A stretch of 64,000 nucleotides of DNA from CAWFPR01 sp963817635 (GTDB lineage: Bacteria; Acidobacteriota; Vicinamibacteria; Vicinamibacterales; 2-12-FULL-66-21), in assembly GCA_963817635.1 (NCBI GenBank), contig CAWFPR010000016.1:1-64000 (forward strand), in the 5' to 3' direction. Below, one piece after another: positions 46,498 to 56,454 of the stretch. How positions within the stretch are numbered: the first letter of the stretch is position 1; the number at the start of each line of letters is the position of its first letter. The translations under genes were made by a program, and so were the position numbers. The notes beneath the pieces are model-generated. The model saw only the letters and a program-made list of their open reading frames with translations, had not been told where the DNA came from and made no database searches.

Positions 46498-47442
46498 TCA
46501 GCGAATCGCCCAGGACAACGTTATCGAGCCGTAGGTGTGGGTTCGCGGGCCCGCGGCGTACTCACGGCTGCGTGTCACGACCCGGTATTCGATGCCAAGC
46601 CTGCCGAAGCCCGCTCCGATGCCGCGCTCCCACTCGGCCAGCGCCGGCTTGTGCGGCACGCGGAGGGAATCACGAAACGCGGTGCCGTCCAGGAACAAGT
46701 CCCTGCCCACTGCCTCGGCCGACACGCCGGCGAAGGCGTACGGTGCGGCACGCGGCCGGTCCGACGCCAGCCACGGATGCTGGAGCTGAATGCCGGCACG
46801 CAACCGCACGCCGGCCCCGATCGACATGCGGAGCGTTCCGGCCGCGCCGCTGACCGCCGGCACAGAATCGACAAATCGATCTGCCGGGCCTCGTGGCGTG
46901 ATGCGCCACGATCGCGCGCCGGACACGCCGAAGCCGGGCTCAGTGGGCAACTGGTTGCCCCAGCCGACCGGCTGATAGAAGCCGGGAGTCAGGTGATGAA
47001 ACTCACGCTGCGCGGATCCGGCCAGCGAGGGCGGCCCCGTGACGCCCACCGTCAGCGACACCACCCGGATGTCGCGCTCCCCGGCGCCTCGAAGTTCGCC
47101 TTTGACGTACAACCATCCCGCATAGGGGCGATCGCCTGGCACGGGATAGTACCCGTCGTACATCGGCATGTACATCTCCTGGCCGATTTCGAGCGTGGCG
47201 CCGCAGGCCGGCCAATCCGCGCACACGAGCCGCTTCGCGAATCGCGGCGCGCGCCTGAAATCCCACCGCAGCCGGGCGCCCTGCGTGTAGTTGTTGTCGG
47301 GCCGCTGACGGGGCGGCCGCGCGAAGTCGAAGAAGTCGTTGTCAACCGTCAGGCGGATCGACCGCGACAGGTCCTGTGCGGCGGCCACGGGCGCGTGGAA
47401 GACACACCCGGCCGCCAGGAGCATGAGTATCAGCATCCGCAT
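46498..47442 (-). CDS. LpxR-like lipid A deacylase (DUF2219)
   Basis: A 314-residue outer-membrane protein. It has a signal peptide (MRMLILMLLAAGCVFHAPVA, cleaved near AAAQD) and the DUF2219/LpxR signatures: LTVDNDFFDFARPP, DNNYTQGARL, IGQEMYMPMYDGYYPVPGDR and PYAGWLYVKGEL. In Salmonella LpxR the related Asn/Asp/His cluster removes the 3'-acyloxyacyl chain of lipid A. The chain ends in beta-strand text (TYGSITLSWAIR). The ATG at 47442 is chosen over the long upstream frame. A Gram-negative envelope is implied. Confidence 0.85.
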   Translation of the reverse strand: MRMLILMLLAAGCVFHAPVAAAQDLSRSIRLTVDNDFFDFARPPRQRPDNNYTQGARLRWDFRRAPRFAKRLVCADWPACGATLEIGQEMYMPMYDGYYPVPGDRPYAGWLYVKGELRGAGERDIRVVSLTVGVTGPPSLAGSAQREFHHLTPGFYQPVGWGNQLPTEPGFGVSGARSWRITPRGPADRFVDSVPAVSGAAGTLRMSIGAGVRLRAGIQLQHPWLASDRPRAAPYAFAGVSAEAVGRDLFLDGTAFRDSLRVPHKPALAEWERGIGAGFGRLGIEYRVVTRSREYAAGPRTHTYGSITLSWAIR

Positions 47443-47480
47443 CACCGCGCGCTCCTCCGAGCGCGGCTGCGGCCGCGGCG

Positions 47481-47765
47481 TCACAGGTTTCCCCCGCGGG
47501 GCACGGCGGTGCCGGTGTTGCCGCCGAGCGAACCGCGAAGACGCCGGAACAGCTCCCAGAGCGGGTTCGTGTGGAACTGAAACACGTTCACGAGCGCGCG
47601 CGCCCTCGCCCATTCCTCGGGCCGTTCGAAGAGCTCGCGATAGTCGAGCGCACCGGGCGCCGGTCCGAACCAGATGCGGTCGGCGTCCGCCTGGAGCCGC
47701 TGTCCGCCAGCAAGGGCGAGGGACGCCGCAATCGCGAGGCTCACCGTGCACAGTCGCATGCGCAT
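47481..47765 (-). CDS. Small secreted protein, possibly a truncated larger protein
   Basis: A 94-residue protein with a signal peptide (residues 1-20, MRMRLCTVSLAIAASLALAG). The mature part begins DADRIWFGPAPGALDYREL and continues FERPEEWARARALVNVFQFH. I recall similar text at the N-terminus of longer secreted proteins of unknown function in acidobacteria; here it stops after about 65 residues, so it may be a truncated copy. It ends 39 bases before the LpxR start and could share its transcript. No function can be assigned. Confidence 0.5.
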   Translation of the reverse strand: MRMRLCTVSLAIAASLALAGGQRLQADADRIWFGPAPGALDYRELFERPEEWARARALVNVFQFHTNPLWELFRRLRGSLGGNTGTAVPRGGNL

Positions 47766-47844
47766 CCCGCAATTGTAGCGGGTAGCTGGCGAACGGGCGG
47801 CTGATCTGACGGCGTGGGGATCGCGCCGAGGCGTCGCGGGAATC

Positions 47845-48822
<978 letters not shown>

Positions 48823-48841
48823 GCTGATGGATAAACGATTG

Positions 48842-48871
48842 ATTATAAGGAGTTTCTGCCGCGAGCGTCAA
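48842..48871 (-). promoter_or_regulatory. Sigma-70-type promoter for the GT2 gene
   Basis: Minus strand TTGACG (48871-48866), 18 bases, TATAAT (48847-48842). The ATG lies only about 20 bases from the -10 box, so the leader is very short. Architecture matches that at 46,334. Confidence 0.7.
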
Positions 48872-48939
48872 CGGCCTGGATTAACGTCGGCTCGGCTTCA
48901 GCCTGACGCCGGAGCGCGTGAAAGCGCCGCGTCCGGACG

Positions 48940-49542
48940 TCACAGCGTTGATGCGCGGTTCCTCCGGCGCTGCCAGACCGTCCAGCCGATCGCGAATCCG
49001 GTCACGACGGCCGCGAGCACGATCGCGACCGGCTTCGCGTTCGCCCTGAGGAACGCCGCCGCGCGATCGCCATACCACAGCGCGAGCAGCGCTTCGCCGA
49101 AGTACCGGATGCCGCGGCCCACGAGCACCGCGACGATGAAGTCCAGCGGACGCACCCCCGCGACGCCGGCGGCCAGGACGAACGGCTTGAACGGCACGGG
49201 CGGCGGCAGGATCGACGGAACCGCCACCGCCAGCAGCCCATACTTCTGGAACACGGCCAGCGTCCGATCGACGTGCCGCTCGTGGAACCGCCGGCGCAGG
49301 AACGCTTCGCCGCCCTTGCGCGCGATCGCGTACAGCACGAGGCAGCCGCCGAGCGATCCGAGCGTCGGCAGGAGCGCATAGAGCAGCATCCGCTCCTTGT
49401 GGCGGGTCACCAGCCCCATCAGGAGCAGGTCCACAACTTCGGGAAACGACAGGAACGACGAATCGAGGAAGGCAATCAGAAAGAGCCCCGGGCCGCCCAG
49501 CACGAGCGCGAACCCCGTGACCCACTCGACGACACGGTGCAT
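48940..49542 (-). CDS. DedA/VTT-domain membrane protein
   Basis: A 200-residue inner-membrane protein of the VTT (SNARE-associated, DedA/YqaA-like) family. Visible features are the N-terminal re-entrant part (GPGLFLIAFLDSSFLSFPEV), LGSLGGCLVLYAIARKGGE, a central amphipathic segment FLRRRFHERHVDRTLAVFQK, and PPPVPFKPFVLAAGVAG (the conserved P and G positions). Such proteins are implicated in lipid carrier recycling and membrane homeostasis. Transcribed divergently from the next membrane protein, with which its start overlaps by six bases. Confidence 0.85.
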   Translation of the reverse strand: MHRVVEWVTGFALVLGGPGLFLIAFLDSSFLSFPEVVDLLLMGLVTRHKERMLLYALLPTLGSLGGCLVLYAIARKGGEAFLRRRFHERHVDRTLAVFQKYGLLAVAVPSILPPPVPFKPFVLAAGVAGVRPLDFIVAVLVGRGIRYFGEALLALWYGDRAAAFLRANAKPVAIVLAAVVTGFAIGWTVWQRRRNRASTL

Positions 49543-51094
49543 CCTGCAGAGTGTAGACTAGAAGCCGCTCTGGCCACCACGCGCCTTCCTTCGTCCCGCC
49601 TCGACGGCCCTGCCGCCGGCACTGCGCCCGGCGAACGGCTGCCGCTCCTGGTTGCCTTCGCGATCCTGATCGCCGGCACCGCGGCCGCCATTCACTACGC
49701 CGCGCTCGGTCTCACGCTCAGCCACTACGATGCCCGCGCACACCTGGTCGTTGCGCGCCGGATCCTGGACAGCCTGACGCCCGGGTGGCAGCAGATTGGC
49801 GCCGTGTGGCTGCCGCTCCCGCACCTTCTCAACATGATCCCGGTCCAGATCGACTGGTGCTATCGCACCGGCGCGTCAGGCGTCGCGATCTCGATCGCGA
49901 GCATGGCGGTGGCCGGGTGGGCGCTCGCCTCGCTCATCACACGGACGACGGGATCGACCACCGGAGCCCTCACGGCCGTCGCGCTCCTCATGCTCAATCC
50001 GGACGTGCTCTATCTGCAGAGCACACCGATGACCGAGCCGTTGCTGTTCGGAACGACGCTGCTCGCGCTCGCGCTGACGGCGTCGTGGGTCGATCGCGGG
50101 GCGCGCGGATGGCCGCGCGCGGCCGGGGCCGCGACGGTCGCGGCATGCCTGACCCGCTACGAAGCCTGGCCCGTCACCGCGGCCATGATCGCGCTCGCGG
50201 CCGTCGTACTGCTGCGCCGCGGCACCGCGTGGCGCGACTCGCTGACGGCCTGTCGCGAGGCTCGCGGTCTACCCCGCGGTCGCCGTCCTGATCTTCATGG
50301 CCAACAGCCGGTGGACCATCGGCGCCTGGTTCGTGTCGGGCGGCTTCTTCGTGCCGGAAAACGTCGAGGCGCTCGGGCATCCGATCGCCGCGCTCCACCA
50401 GGTGCGCGAGGGACTGCTCCGTGTCGCCGGCAGCGGTCTCGTCTGGTCGGGATACGCCGGCGCGGCGCTGGTCTGCGTCGCGCTCGTCCGGGATCGCGGG
50501 CGGGCGTCGCTCGTGATGCTGCTGGCACTCGCGGCCGCCGCGGCGCTCCCGTGGTACGCCTACCTGCAGGGGCATCCGTTCCGCATCCGCTACGACGTCC
50601 CGCTCGTCGCGGCGTGTGCCGCTCTGGCCGGGGCGGGCATTTCGGTGCTCTCGACGCGGGTGCGGCCGATCGTCGCGGTCGCCGTCATCTCGCTTGCGGT
50701 ACTGCAGGCCCATCCGCTCGATCGCGCCGCGCCGATGATCGTGGAAGCTCAGCGCGATGCCAGGAACATGGCGGGGCGCCGGGCGGTCACCGAGTACCTT
50801 CGCCAGCACCGGGACGGCCGGACGATCATGATGAGCATGGGGTCGCTCGGCCACTACATGCAGGACCTCTCGACGGCCGGATTCACCATCCACGATTTCC
50901 TGCACGAAGGCAACGGCGAGATCTGGGGACTCGCGATGCAGGACCCGTCGGGGATCGTCGGCTGGATCGCCATCGAGGAGCACGCCGAGGGCGGGGACGT
51001 GCTGTTCCAGGAAGCGCATCGGAACGCGCGCTTCCTGGAGTCGTTCATGCGGGTCGCGGAAGGCGGAGGCGTCGCGCTCTATCGCGAACGCTGA
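49537..51094 (+). CDS. Polytopic membrane protein, GT39-like, one frameshift
   Basis: About 519 residues. The N-terminal frame has LLVAFAILIAGTAAAIHYAA, then YDARAHLVVARRILDSLTPG, the acidic loop of GT39-type transferases, and helices to about 50,250. There the frame shifts; AVYPAVAVLIFMANSRWTIG and the later helices continue to the stop, followed by a soluble end (RTIMMSMGSLGHYMQDLSTA). The GTG at 49537 is one of several possible starts and overlaps the divergent DedA-like gene. Likely a glycosyltransferase using polyprenyl-phosphate sugars. Confidence 0.68.
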
Positions 51095-51109
51095 GCCGCC
51101 GCGGCGCCG

Positions 51110-51845
51110 TCAGAACCTGAAGTGCAGCGTGACGCTCGTCGTCCAGCCGCCCAGGTCGATCTTGTCGTTCAGCAGGCCGGTTTCCGCGCTCTTCGTGTCG
51201 CCTTCGGCTTTCTGGTAGCGGATCTCGCCGCCCACGGTCATCGTATAACCGACCGGCGCGCGCACGCCGGCGAGGATCACCGGGCCCGACGGCGTTGCCG
51301 TTGGCCTTGTAGCTGGCCCGGAAGATCGAGTTGTCCGAAAAGTCCACGAACTCCCCTGTTTCGCTGTACCGCCAGTTGAAGACACCGACGCCGGCGCCCA
51401 CGTACGGCGTGACACCCTTGCGGCCGATCGGCAGGAAGCGCACCGTCGCGGTGAGCGGCACGACCCGCAGTTTGAGATCCTGTTCGATCTCCGACCCGTT
51501 GTTGTTCACGACGTCGCGATACACGCTCGGGACCGTCCGCTGGTAGAAGTTCGCGCCGAAGCCGGCCTCGAGAAAGTCCCCCATCCCGATCAGCCACTCG
51601 GCTCCAACCGAGGCGCCGTTGAAGTCCTTGATGTCGAACGCGAGCGAATCGAGGTCGGTGAACAGCACGTCCCCGCTGACTCTCGAGGCCTCGCCCCGCA
51701 GGGCGAAATACCCGAGGTTGAATCCGATCGCCTGATTGCGGTCAGACGACGAATTGACCCGCACGATTTGGGCCTGCGCAACCTGTGGCGCCAGAATCGC
51801 TGCCACGGCAACCAGCCCGGGCAGCCACAACCGTTTTCTCATCAT
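51110..51845 (-). CDS. Outer-membrane beta-barrel protein, one frameshift
   Basis: About 245 residues. The signal peptide (RLWLPGLVAVAAILAPQVA) is cleaved before QAQIV. The barrel strands are recognisable (AIGFNLGYFALRGEASRVSG, VGAEWLIGMGDFLEAGFGAN, VTPYVGAGVGVFNWRYSETG). Near 51,285 the frame shifts, and the end (PVGYTMTVGGEIRYQKAEGD ... SVTLHFRF) has the C-terminal aromatic beta-signal. It resembles OmpW/opacity-type barrels. Function unknown. Two ATG codons lie at the start (51845 and 51842). Confidence 0.72.
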
Positions 51846-52058
51846 GAGACGCTCCGTTTCGGAACGGCGCCGCGTCATGCGGGGCCCTCCGTACAAGATT
51901 TTCGAGCATGAACAGTGCCACCCGGCGGCTCCAGAACCGCCCGTTTCTCCGGTCCGGACCAGCGCCGCCTGTCTGTCAGGGTGGTCAAAGTCGTCCATTC
52001 AAGGGGACGCCGTGGTTCCAGTGGTGGGTTCCGCCGTCCGCAGCGTGCCCTCGGGCCC

Positions 52059-52874
52059 TTAGCCCCGATACCGCCGCTTGAACTCGGCGATTGTCGAGAG
52101 CATCGCCTCGTGGATCCGGCCGTTCGTCGCGACCACGCTGCCGGCGCGCGGAGTGAACCTGCCCCCGTCGATCGTCGTCGCGCGGCCGCCCGCCTCCGAC
52201 ACGACGAGGGCGCCCGCCGCGACATCCCAGGGCTGGAGCTTCTGCTCCCAGAATCCCTCGAATCGACCGGCCGCGACATAGCAGAGGTCCAGCGCTGCGG
52301 AACCCAGCCGCCGCACCGCGCGGGATTTCGTGAGGAACTCGCCGAAGAGCGCGGTCAGCTCTCCCGGGTCTGTCTGAACCGTGTACGGAAACCCTGTAAC
52401 GAGCAGCGAGTCGATCAGCACGCCGGCGGTCGAGACCCGCAGGGGCTCCCCGTTCAGCCACGCGCCCGCGCCGCGCTCGGCCGTGAAGAGTTCCTGGCGC
52501 GTCGGATCGAAGACCGCGCCGACCGCCAGGTCGCCGTCGATCTCGAGCGCCAGCGACGAGCAGAAAATCGGCAGGCCGTGCGCATAGTTGGTCGTGCCGT
52601 CAACCGGGTCGAACAACCAGACGTACGGCGCGCGCGCGTCGCGATCGCCCTTCGCCTCGAACTCTTCGCCAAGGACGACGTGATCGGGAAAGCGTTCGGC
52701 GATCGTCGCGCGGAAGCCGCGCTCCACCTCGAGGTCGATCTCCGTGACGAGATCGATGACGCCTTTCTTGTCGATCCGCATGTCGCGGCCGAAGTGCGCC
52801 ATCTGGATCGCGCCCGCGCGGAGCACCGCTTCGATCGCGGTTGCGAGATAGATGGGAGGGACGGGTTCAGGCAC
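52059..52874 (-). CDS. suhB: Inositol-1-monophosphatase family protein
   Basis: A 271-residue Mg-dependent phosphatase. The family metal site is complete: LGEEFEAKG (second Glu), WLFDPVDGTTNYAHGLPIF (motif A) and PWDVAAGALVVSEAGG (motif B). It dephosphorylates inositol or related sugar phosphates; some homologues also act as SuhB in ribosome maturation. GTG start; it overlaps the stop of the upstream RsbW-like gene by eight bases, so the two are translationally coupled. The gene symbol is only a family-level assignment. Confidence 0.88.
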   Translation of the reverse strand: MPEPVPPIYLATAIEAVLRAGAIQMAHFGRDMRIDKKGVIDLVTEIDLEVERGFRATIAERFPDHVVLGEEFEAKGDRDARAPYVWLFDPVDGTTNYAHGLPIFCSSLALEIDGDLAVGAVFDPTRQELFTAERGAGAWLNGEPLRVSTAGVLIDSLLVTGFPYTVQTDPGELTALFGEFLTKSRAVRRLGSAALDLCYVAAGRFEGFWEQKLQPWDVAAGALVVSEAGGRATTIDGGRFTPRAGSVVATNGRIHEAMLSTIAEFKRRYRG

Positions 52875-53310
52875 CGGTCGCCAGTTTCTTCACCATCCGC
52901 ACTTCCATGCCGCCCTCGTCGCCCCGGCGCAGGACGACGTCGTCCATGAAGCTGCGCATGAAGAAGATGCCGCGGCCGCTCGACTTGAGCATGTTCTCGG
53001 GCGCGAGCGGATCGGCGACCCCGTCGGGGTCGAAGCCGGCGCCCTGATCCGTGACGCGCACGACGAGTTCCTCCGGCTTCGCCGCGGGCGCGAACGTGAA
53101 CTCGACGGTCACGAGCTTGCCGTACTCGCCGCGATTGCCGTGCTTGATCGCGTTGATCACCGACTCGCGGATGGCGACCCCGATCCAGTGGACGGTGTCT
53201 TCGTCCATGCCGGCCATCTGACCTACGCGGTCGCTGACGACTTGCACGAAGTCCACCATCTCGAAGTTGCTGTGGATCTGCAGGCGGACGGTTCCTCCTC
53301 GCGTGATCAT
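52867..53310 (-). CDS. RsbW-like anti-sigma factor/serine kinase ATPase
   Basis: A 147-residue GHKL-type ATPase. The N box is GVAIRESVINAIKHGN, the G1 box VTDQGAGFDPDG and the G2 region SSGRGIFFMRSFMDDV. These are the ATP-lid motifs of RsbW/SpoIIAB-like kinases that bind sigma factors or phosphorylate an anti-sigma antagonist. No antagonist or sigma factor gene is adjacent. It is coupled to the inositol monophosphatase and is divergent from aroA. Confidence 0.9.
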   Translation of the reverse strand: MITRGGTVRLQIHSNFEMVDFVQVVSDRVGQMAGMDEDTVHWIGVAIRESVINAIKHGNRGEYGKLVTVEFTFAPAAKPEELVVRVTDQGAGFDPDGVADPLAPENMLKSSGRGIFFMRSFMDDVVLRRGDEGGMEVRMVKKLATGA

Positions 53311-53425
53311 GCAGTCACGCGGACGGAGGCCGCCGGACGGGTGGACAAGTCGGGCTTCGGAGGCACGCGAGTGAATAACATACTAAACCGGATCTGTTCA
53401 AGCTGGAATGCTATAGTGCGATAGC

Positions 53426-54745
53426 ATGTCGTCCCGTGCGCCCGCAGACGCGGCCCTCGTATCGCCCGCGGCCGGCGTGGCAGGCCGCGTCCGGGTTCCT
53501 GGAGACAAGTCGATCTCCCACCGCTACGCGCTCCTCGCCGCTCTGGCTGACGGCGACTCGCTGATTTCCGGCTACTCCGCGGGTGCAGACTGTGTCGCCA
53601 CGCTCGCCTGCCTCCGCGGGCTCGGGGTCACGATCGACGCCACCGCGCCCGGGCGGATTCGCATCGCGGGACGGGGCGTGCGTGGCCTCGCGGCGCCGCG
53701 GGCGCCACTCGACGCCGCCAATTCCGGCACGACGCTCCGCCTCCTGACCGGCATCGTCGCGGCGCACGCCTTCGAGACGATCATCGGGGGGGACGCCAGC
53801 CTCAATCGGCGGCCGATGCGCCGCGTCATCAATCCGCTGACCCGCATGGGCGCCCGGATTTCGTCGGCCGACGGACGCCCCCCGCTCGGAATCACAGGCG
53901 GTGCCCTGCACGGCACGGCACACGTCCCCGACGTGCCGAGCGCACAGGTCAAGAGCGCCGTCCTCCTCGCCGGACTCCAGGCCACCGGCGTGACGCGCGT
54001 TGTCGAGCCGGCGCCCACGCGCGATCATACGGAGCGCGCGCTCGCGGCGTTCGGCGCGAAGGTGGACTTCGTCGATGGCGGGATCGAGGTGCAGGGCGGA
54101 CAGCGCCTGGCCGGGCGCGAGCTGACGGTTCCCGGGGACGTCTCGGGCGCGGCGTTCTGGGCGGCCCTCGCCGCCGGCACCCCGGGCGCGGACATCACGA
54201 TCGAGCAGGTCGGACTGAACCCCACGCGCACGGGCGTCCTCGACGTGCTGCGCCGCGCCGGCGCGGTCGTGACCGCCGCGGCGGAGCAGGGCGTGGCCGG
54301 CGAGCCCGTGGGAACCCTGCGCGTCGCCTGCGGCTCGCCGCGGAGCTTCGCGGTCGAGCCCGCGGAGGTCCCCGGCGTGATCGACGAACTGCCGGCGCTG
54401 GCAGCCCTGGCCGCGATGCTCCCGGCGGGCTGCACGTTCAGCGTGCGCGGCGCCGCCGAACTGCGGGTCAAGGAAAGCGATCGGATTTCGGTTCTCGCGA
54501 CCGGCCTCCGCGCGCTCGGTATCGTCGTCGAAGAATTCGACGACGGGTTCGCGGTGCAATCGGGCCCGTTCGCCGGCGGCACCGCCGACGCGCGCGGCGA
54601 CCACCGGCTCGCCATGGCGTTTGCCATCGCGGCCACGCGCGCGACCGGACCGTCCGTCATCATCTCGGCATCGGCCGTTGACGTATCGTACCCCGGGTTC
54701 TTCGCCGATCTGCGGCGGCTCACAGGCTCCGGTGGCGGGCGATAA
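53426..54745 (+). CDS. aroA: 3-phosphoshikimate 1-carboxyvinyltransferase (EPSP synthase)
   Basis: A 439-residue enzyme of the shikimate pathway that joins PEP to shikimate-3-phosphate. It has PGDKSISHRYALLAALADGD at the N-terminus, LDAANSGTTLRLLTGIVAA, RRPMRRVINPLTRMGA, and RVKESDRISVLATGLRALGI near the end, then DHRLAMAFAIAA. The NSGTT form of the substrate loop is that of class II-like enzymes. No clear ribosome site precedes the ATG; instead TGCTAT-AGTGCG-ATAGCA, a six-base-pair hairpin, ends on the start codon. aroK follows with a 14-base overlap. Confidence 0.96.
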   Translation: MSSRAPADAALVSPAAGVAGRVRVPGDKSISHRYALLAALADGDSLISGYSAGADCVATLACLRGLGVTIDATAPGRIRIAGRGVRGLAAPRAPLDAANSGTTLRLLTGIVAAHAFETIIGGDASLNRRPMRRVINPLTRMGARISSADGRPPLGITGGALHGTAHVPDVPSAQVKSAVLLAGLQATGVTRVVEPAPTRDHTERALAAFGAKVDFVDGGIEVQGGQRLAGRELTVPGDVSGAAFWAALAAGTPGADITIEQVGLNPTRTGVLDVLRRAGAVVTAAAEQGVAGEPVGTLRVACGSPRSFAVEPAEVPGVIDELPALAALAAMLPAGCTFSVRGAAELRVKESDRISVLATGLRALGIVVEEFDDGFAVQSGPFAGGTADARGDHRLAMAFAIAATRATGPSVIISASAVDVSYPGFFADLRRLTGSGGGR

Positions 54746-55235
54746 GATCTATCTCGTCGGGTTCATGGCCGCGGGAAAGACCACCGTGGCCCGGGCGGTC
54801 GCGATGCGACTGGGCTGGCGCGTGGACGACATCGACGAGCTGATCGAGGCGCGAGAGCGGCGCACCGTTGCCGACATCTTCGCCCGCAGCGGCGAAGCGC
54901 ACTTCCGGACGGTCGAGCGCGAGATCCTGCGGCTCCTCCTGCCGCTGCGCCACTCAGTCGTCGCGACCGGGGGCGGCACCTTCATGGATCCGGAAAACCG
55001 GGCCGCAATCAACATGGACGGCCTCTCGATCTGGCTCGACGTCCCGCTGGACGAACTCATCACGCGGCTCCCCGCCGACGGCCGGCGGCCGCTTGCCGCC
55101 GATCGCGTGCAGCTCGAGCGGCTCTATGCGCTGCGGCAGGCGGCCTACGCGCATGCCCATCTGCGCATCGACGCGCGGGGCGCGCACCCGGAGGATGTCG
55201 CCGAACGCATCATCGAACGCCTCGGAGAGCCCTGA
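54732..55235 (+). CDS. aroK: Shikimate kinase
   Basis: A 167-residue P-loop kinase. The Walker A motif GFMAAGKTTVARAVA is at residues 9-17 from the GTG start, followed by VDDIDELIEARERRTVADIF (the shikimate-binding DxD), FRTVEREILRLL, and VVATGGGTFMDPENR (the GGG box). A GTG at 54732 starts inside aroA, giving a 14-base overlap that couples the two genes. It phosphorylates shikimate just before the AroA step, so the pair forms a short shikimate operon, followed directly by a phosphoesterase gene. Confidence 0.95.
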   Translation: MAGDKIYLVGFMAAGKTTVARAVAMRLGWRVDDIDELIEARERRTVADIFARSGEAHFRTVEREILRLLLPLRHSVVATGGGTFMDPENRAAINMDGLSIWLDVPLDELITRLPADGRRPLAADRVQLERLYALRQAAYAHAHLRIDARGAHPEDVAERIIERLGEP

Positions 55236-55236
55236 C

Positions 55237-55981
55237 GTGCGCCTGCTGATTCTGTCGGACATCCACGCGAACATCGATGCGCTCGACGCCGTGCTGGCCG
55301 CCGCGCCAGCCGGATCGTGGGATCGAGTCGTCGTGCTCGGCGATCTCGTCGGATACGGCGCCGAGCCGAACGCGGTCGTCGATCGCGTCCGAGCGCTCGA
55401 CCCGGTCGCCACCATTCGCGGCAACCACGACAAGGCGGCGTGCGGGCTGGACGACGGCAGTAACTTCAACCAGATCGCCCGGTTCGCGGCCGCGTGGACC
55501 GGCGACGCGCTGACGGAGGACAACCGCGAGTACCTCCGCGCGCTGCCGGCCGGCCCGCTGCCCGTGGGCGGCGACGTCGAGATCTGCCACGGCTCGCCAT
55601 TCGACGAGGACTATTACATCTTCGACGGCGACGACGCGGTGCAGGCGATCGCGGTGATGACGCGGCCGCTGTGCCTCTTCGGCCACACGCACCTGCCGAT
55701 CGTGTTCGCGCGGCGGTGCCCGCGGACTCGAGGCGATTCTGCCTGAAGGAAACGAGGTCGAGGACGTGGAATTGTCGGCGGGCAGCGAGTACCTGGCGAA
55801 TCCCGGCTCGGTGGGTCAACCGCGAGACGGCGATCCGCGGGCGGCGTTCGCCATCCACGATGACGAGGCGCACACGCTGACGCTGCGTCGGATCGACTAC
55901 CGCGTGGACCTCGCGCAGCGGCGCATTCTCTCGGCCGGGCTGCCGGCGAGCCTGGCGAACCGGCTGGCTATCGGCCGGTAG
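55237..55981 (+). CDS. Metallophosphoesterase (YfcE/MJ0936 type), one frameshift
   Basis: About 248 residues. The dinuclear metal site reads LILSDIHANIDALDAVL (DxH), VVLGDLVGYG (GD), IRGNHDKAA (GNHD), EICHGSP and CLFGHTHLP (GHTH). Near 55,722 one base shifts the frame; SAGSEYLANPGSVGQPRDGD continues and the gene stops at 55981. GTG start, one base after the aroK stop codon. The partner phosphodiester is unknown. The 3' end overlaps the convergent small ORF by 14 bases. Confidence 0.88.
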
Positions 55982-56147
55982 GGGGCCCGCCGGTCTTTCG
56001 GGCCGCCCGTTCCTCGCGTCGCCTCAGTTCAGCGGCGAATGCGTCCTGCGCGGCGCGCGACCCGAGGATCCAGCCGATCACCACCCCAATCACCAGCACT
56101 GCCGGGATGAAGATGAAGTGCGCCGCGGACATCTCGCCGAAGTTCAC
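55968..56147 (-). CDS. Small membrane protein at the end of the Ccm operon
   Basis: A 59-residue protein with one membrane helix (FIFIPAVLVIGVVIGWILG) and a charged cytoplasmic tail rich in Arg/Glu (ELRRREERAARK). The GTG start overlaps the ccmD-like stop as GTGA, which supports real, coupled translation. An ATG five codons in is an alternative. It has no known family to my knowledge; its position suggests a role in heme delivery or c-type cytochrome assembly. Confidence 0.6.
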   Translation of the reverse strand: MNFGEMSAAHFIFIPAVLVIGVVIGWILGSRAAQDAFAAELRRREERAARKTGGPPTGR

Positions 56148-56452
56148 CGGCGGCTCCCTGCTTCGACGCGGCGGCTGACCTCGAGGATGTCGCGCTCGAC
56201 GCGGCCCAGGCGCTGCCAGATGGACCACAGATAGCCGAAGATCACCACCCACGCGACCGCATACGCGCCCATCACCAGCGGTGCGGCGGGCAGTTGCTCC
56301 TGCTGCGGCAGGTTCTCGACCGGCACGAATCCTTCCTGGCCGGCCGGCGGCTGCTGCTGCTGGGCGCCAATCCGCGCGGCCCCCGCCATCACGGCAATCG
56401 CGATCAGGCCCGCCACGATGAGCGCTCGCGCGCGCGACACAGCTTTCTTCAT
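56144..56452 (-). CDS. CcmD-like small membrane protein
   Basis: A 102-residue exported/membrane protein. It begins with a signal or membrane segment (ARALIVAGLIAIAVMAGAA), has a glutamine/proline-rich linker, and then a second helix LVMGAYAVAWVVIFGYLWSI ending WQRLGRVERDILEVSRRVE. The short second helix followed by a basic, helical tail matches CcmD-family proteins that bind CcmABC and CcmE. The ATG lies two bases beyond the ccmC stop. Longer than classical CcmD (about 60-70) because of the added N-terminus. Confidence 0.7.
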   Translation of the reverse strand: MKKAVSRARALIVAGLIAIAVMAGAARIGAQQQQPPAGQEGFVPVENLPQQEQLPAAPLVMGAYAVAWVVIFGYLWSIWQRLGRVERDILEVSRRVEAGSRR

Positions 56453-56454
56453 GA

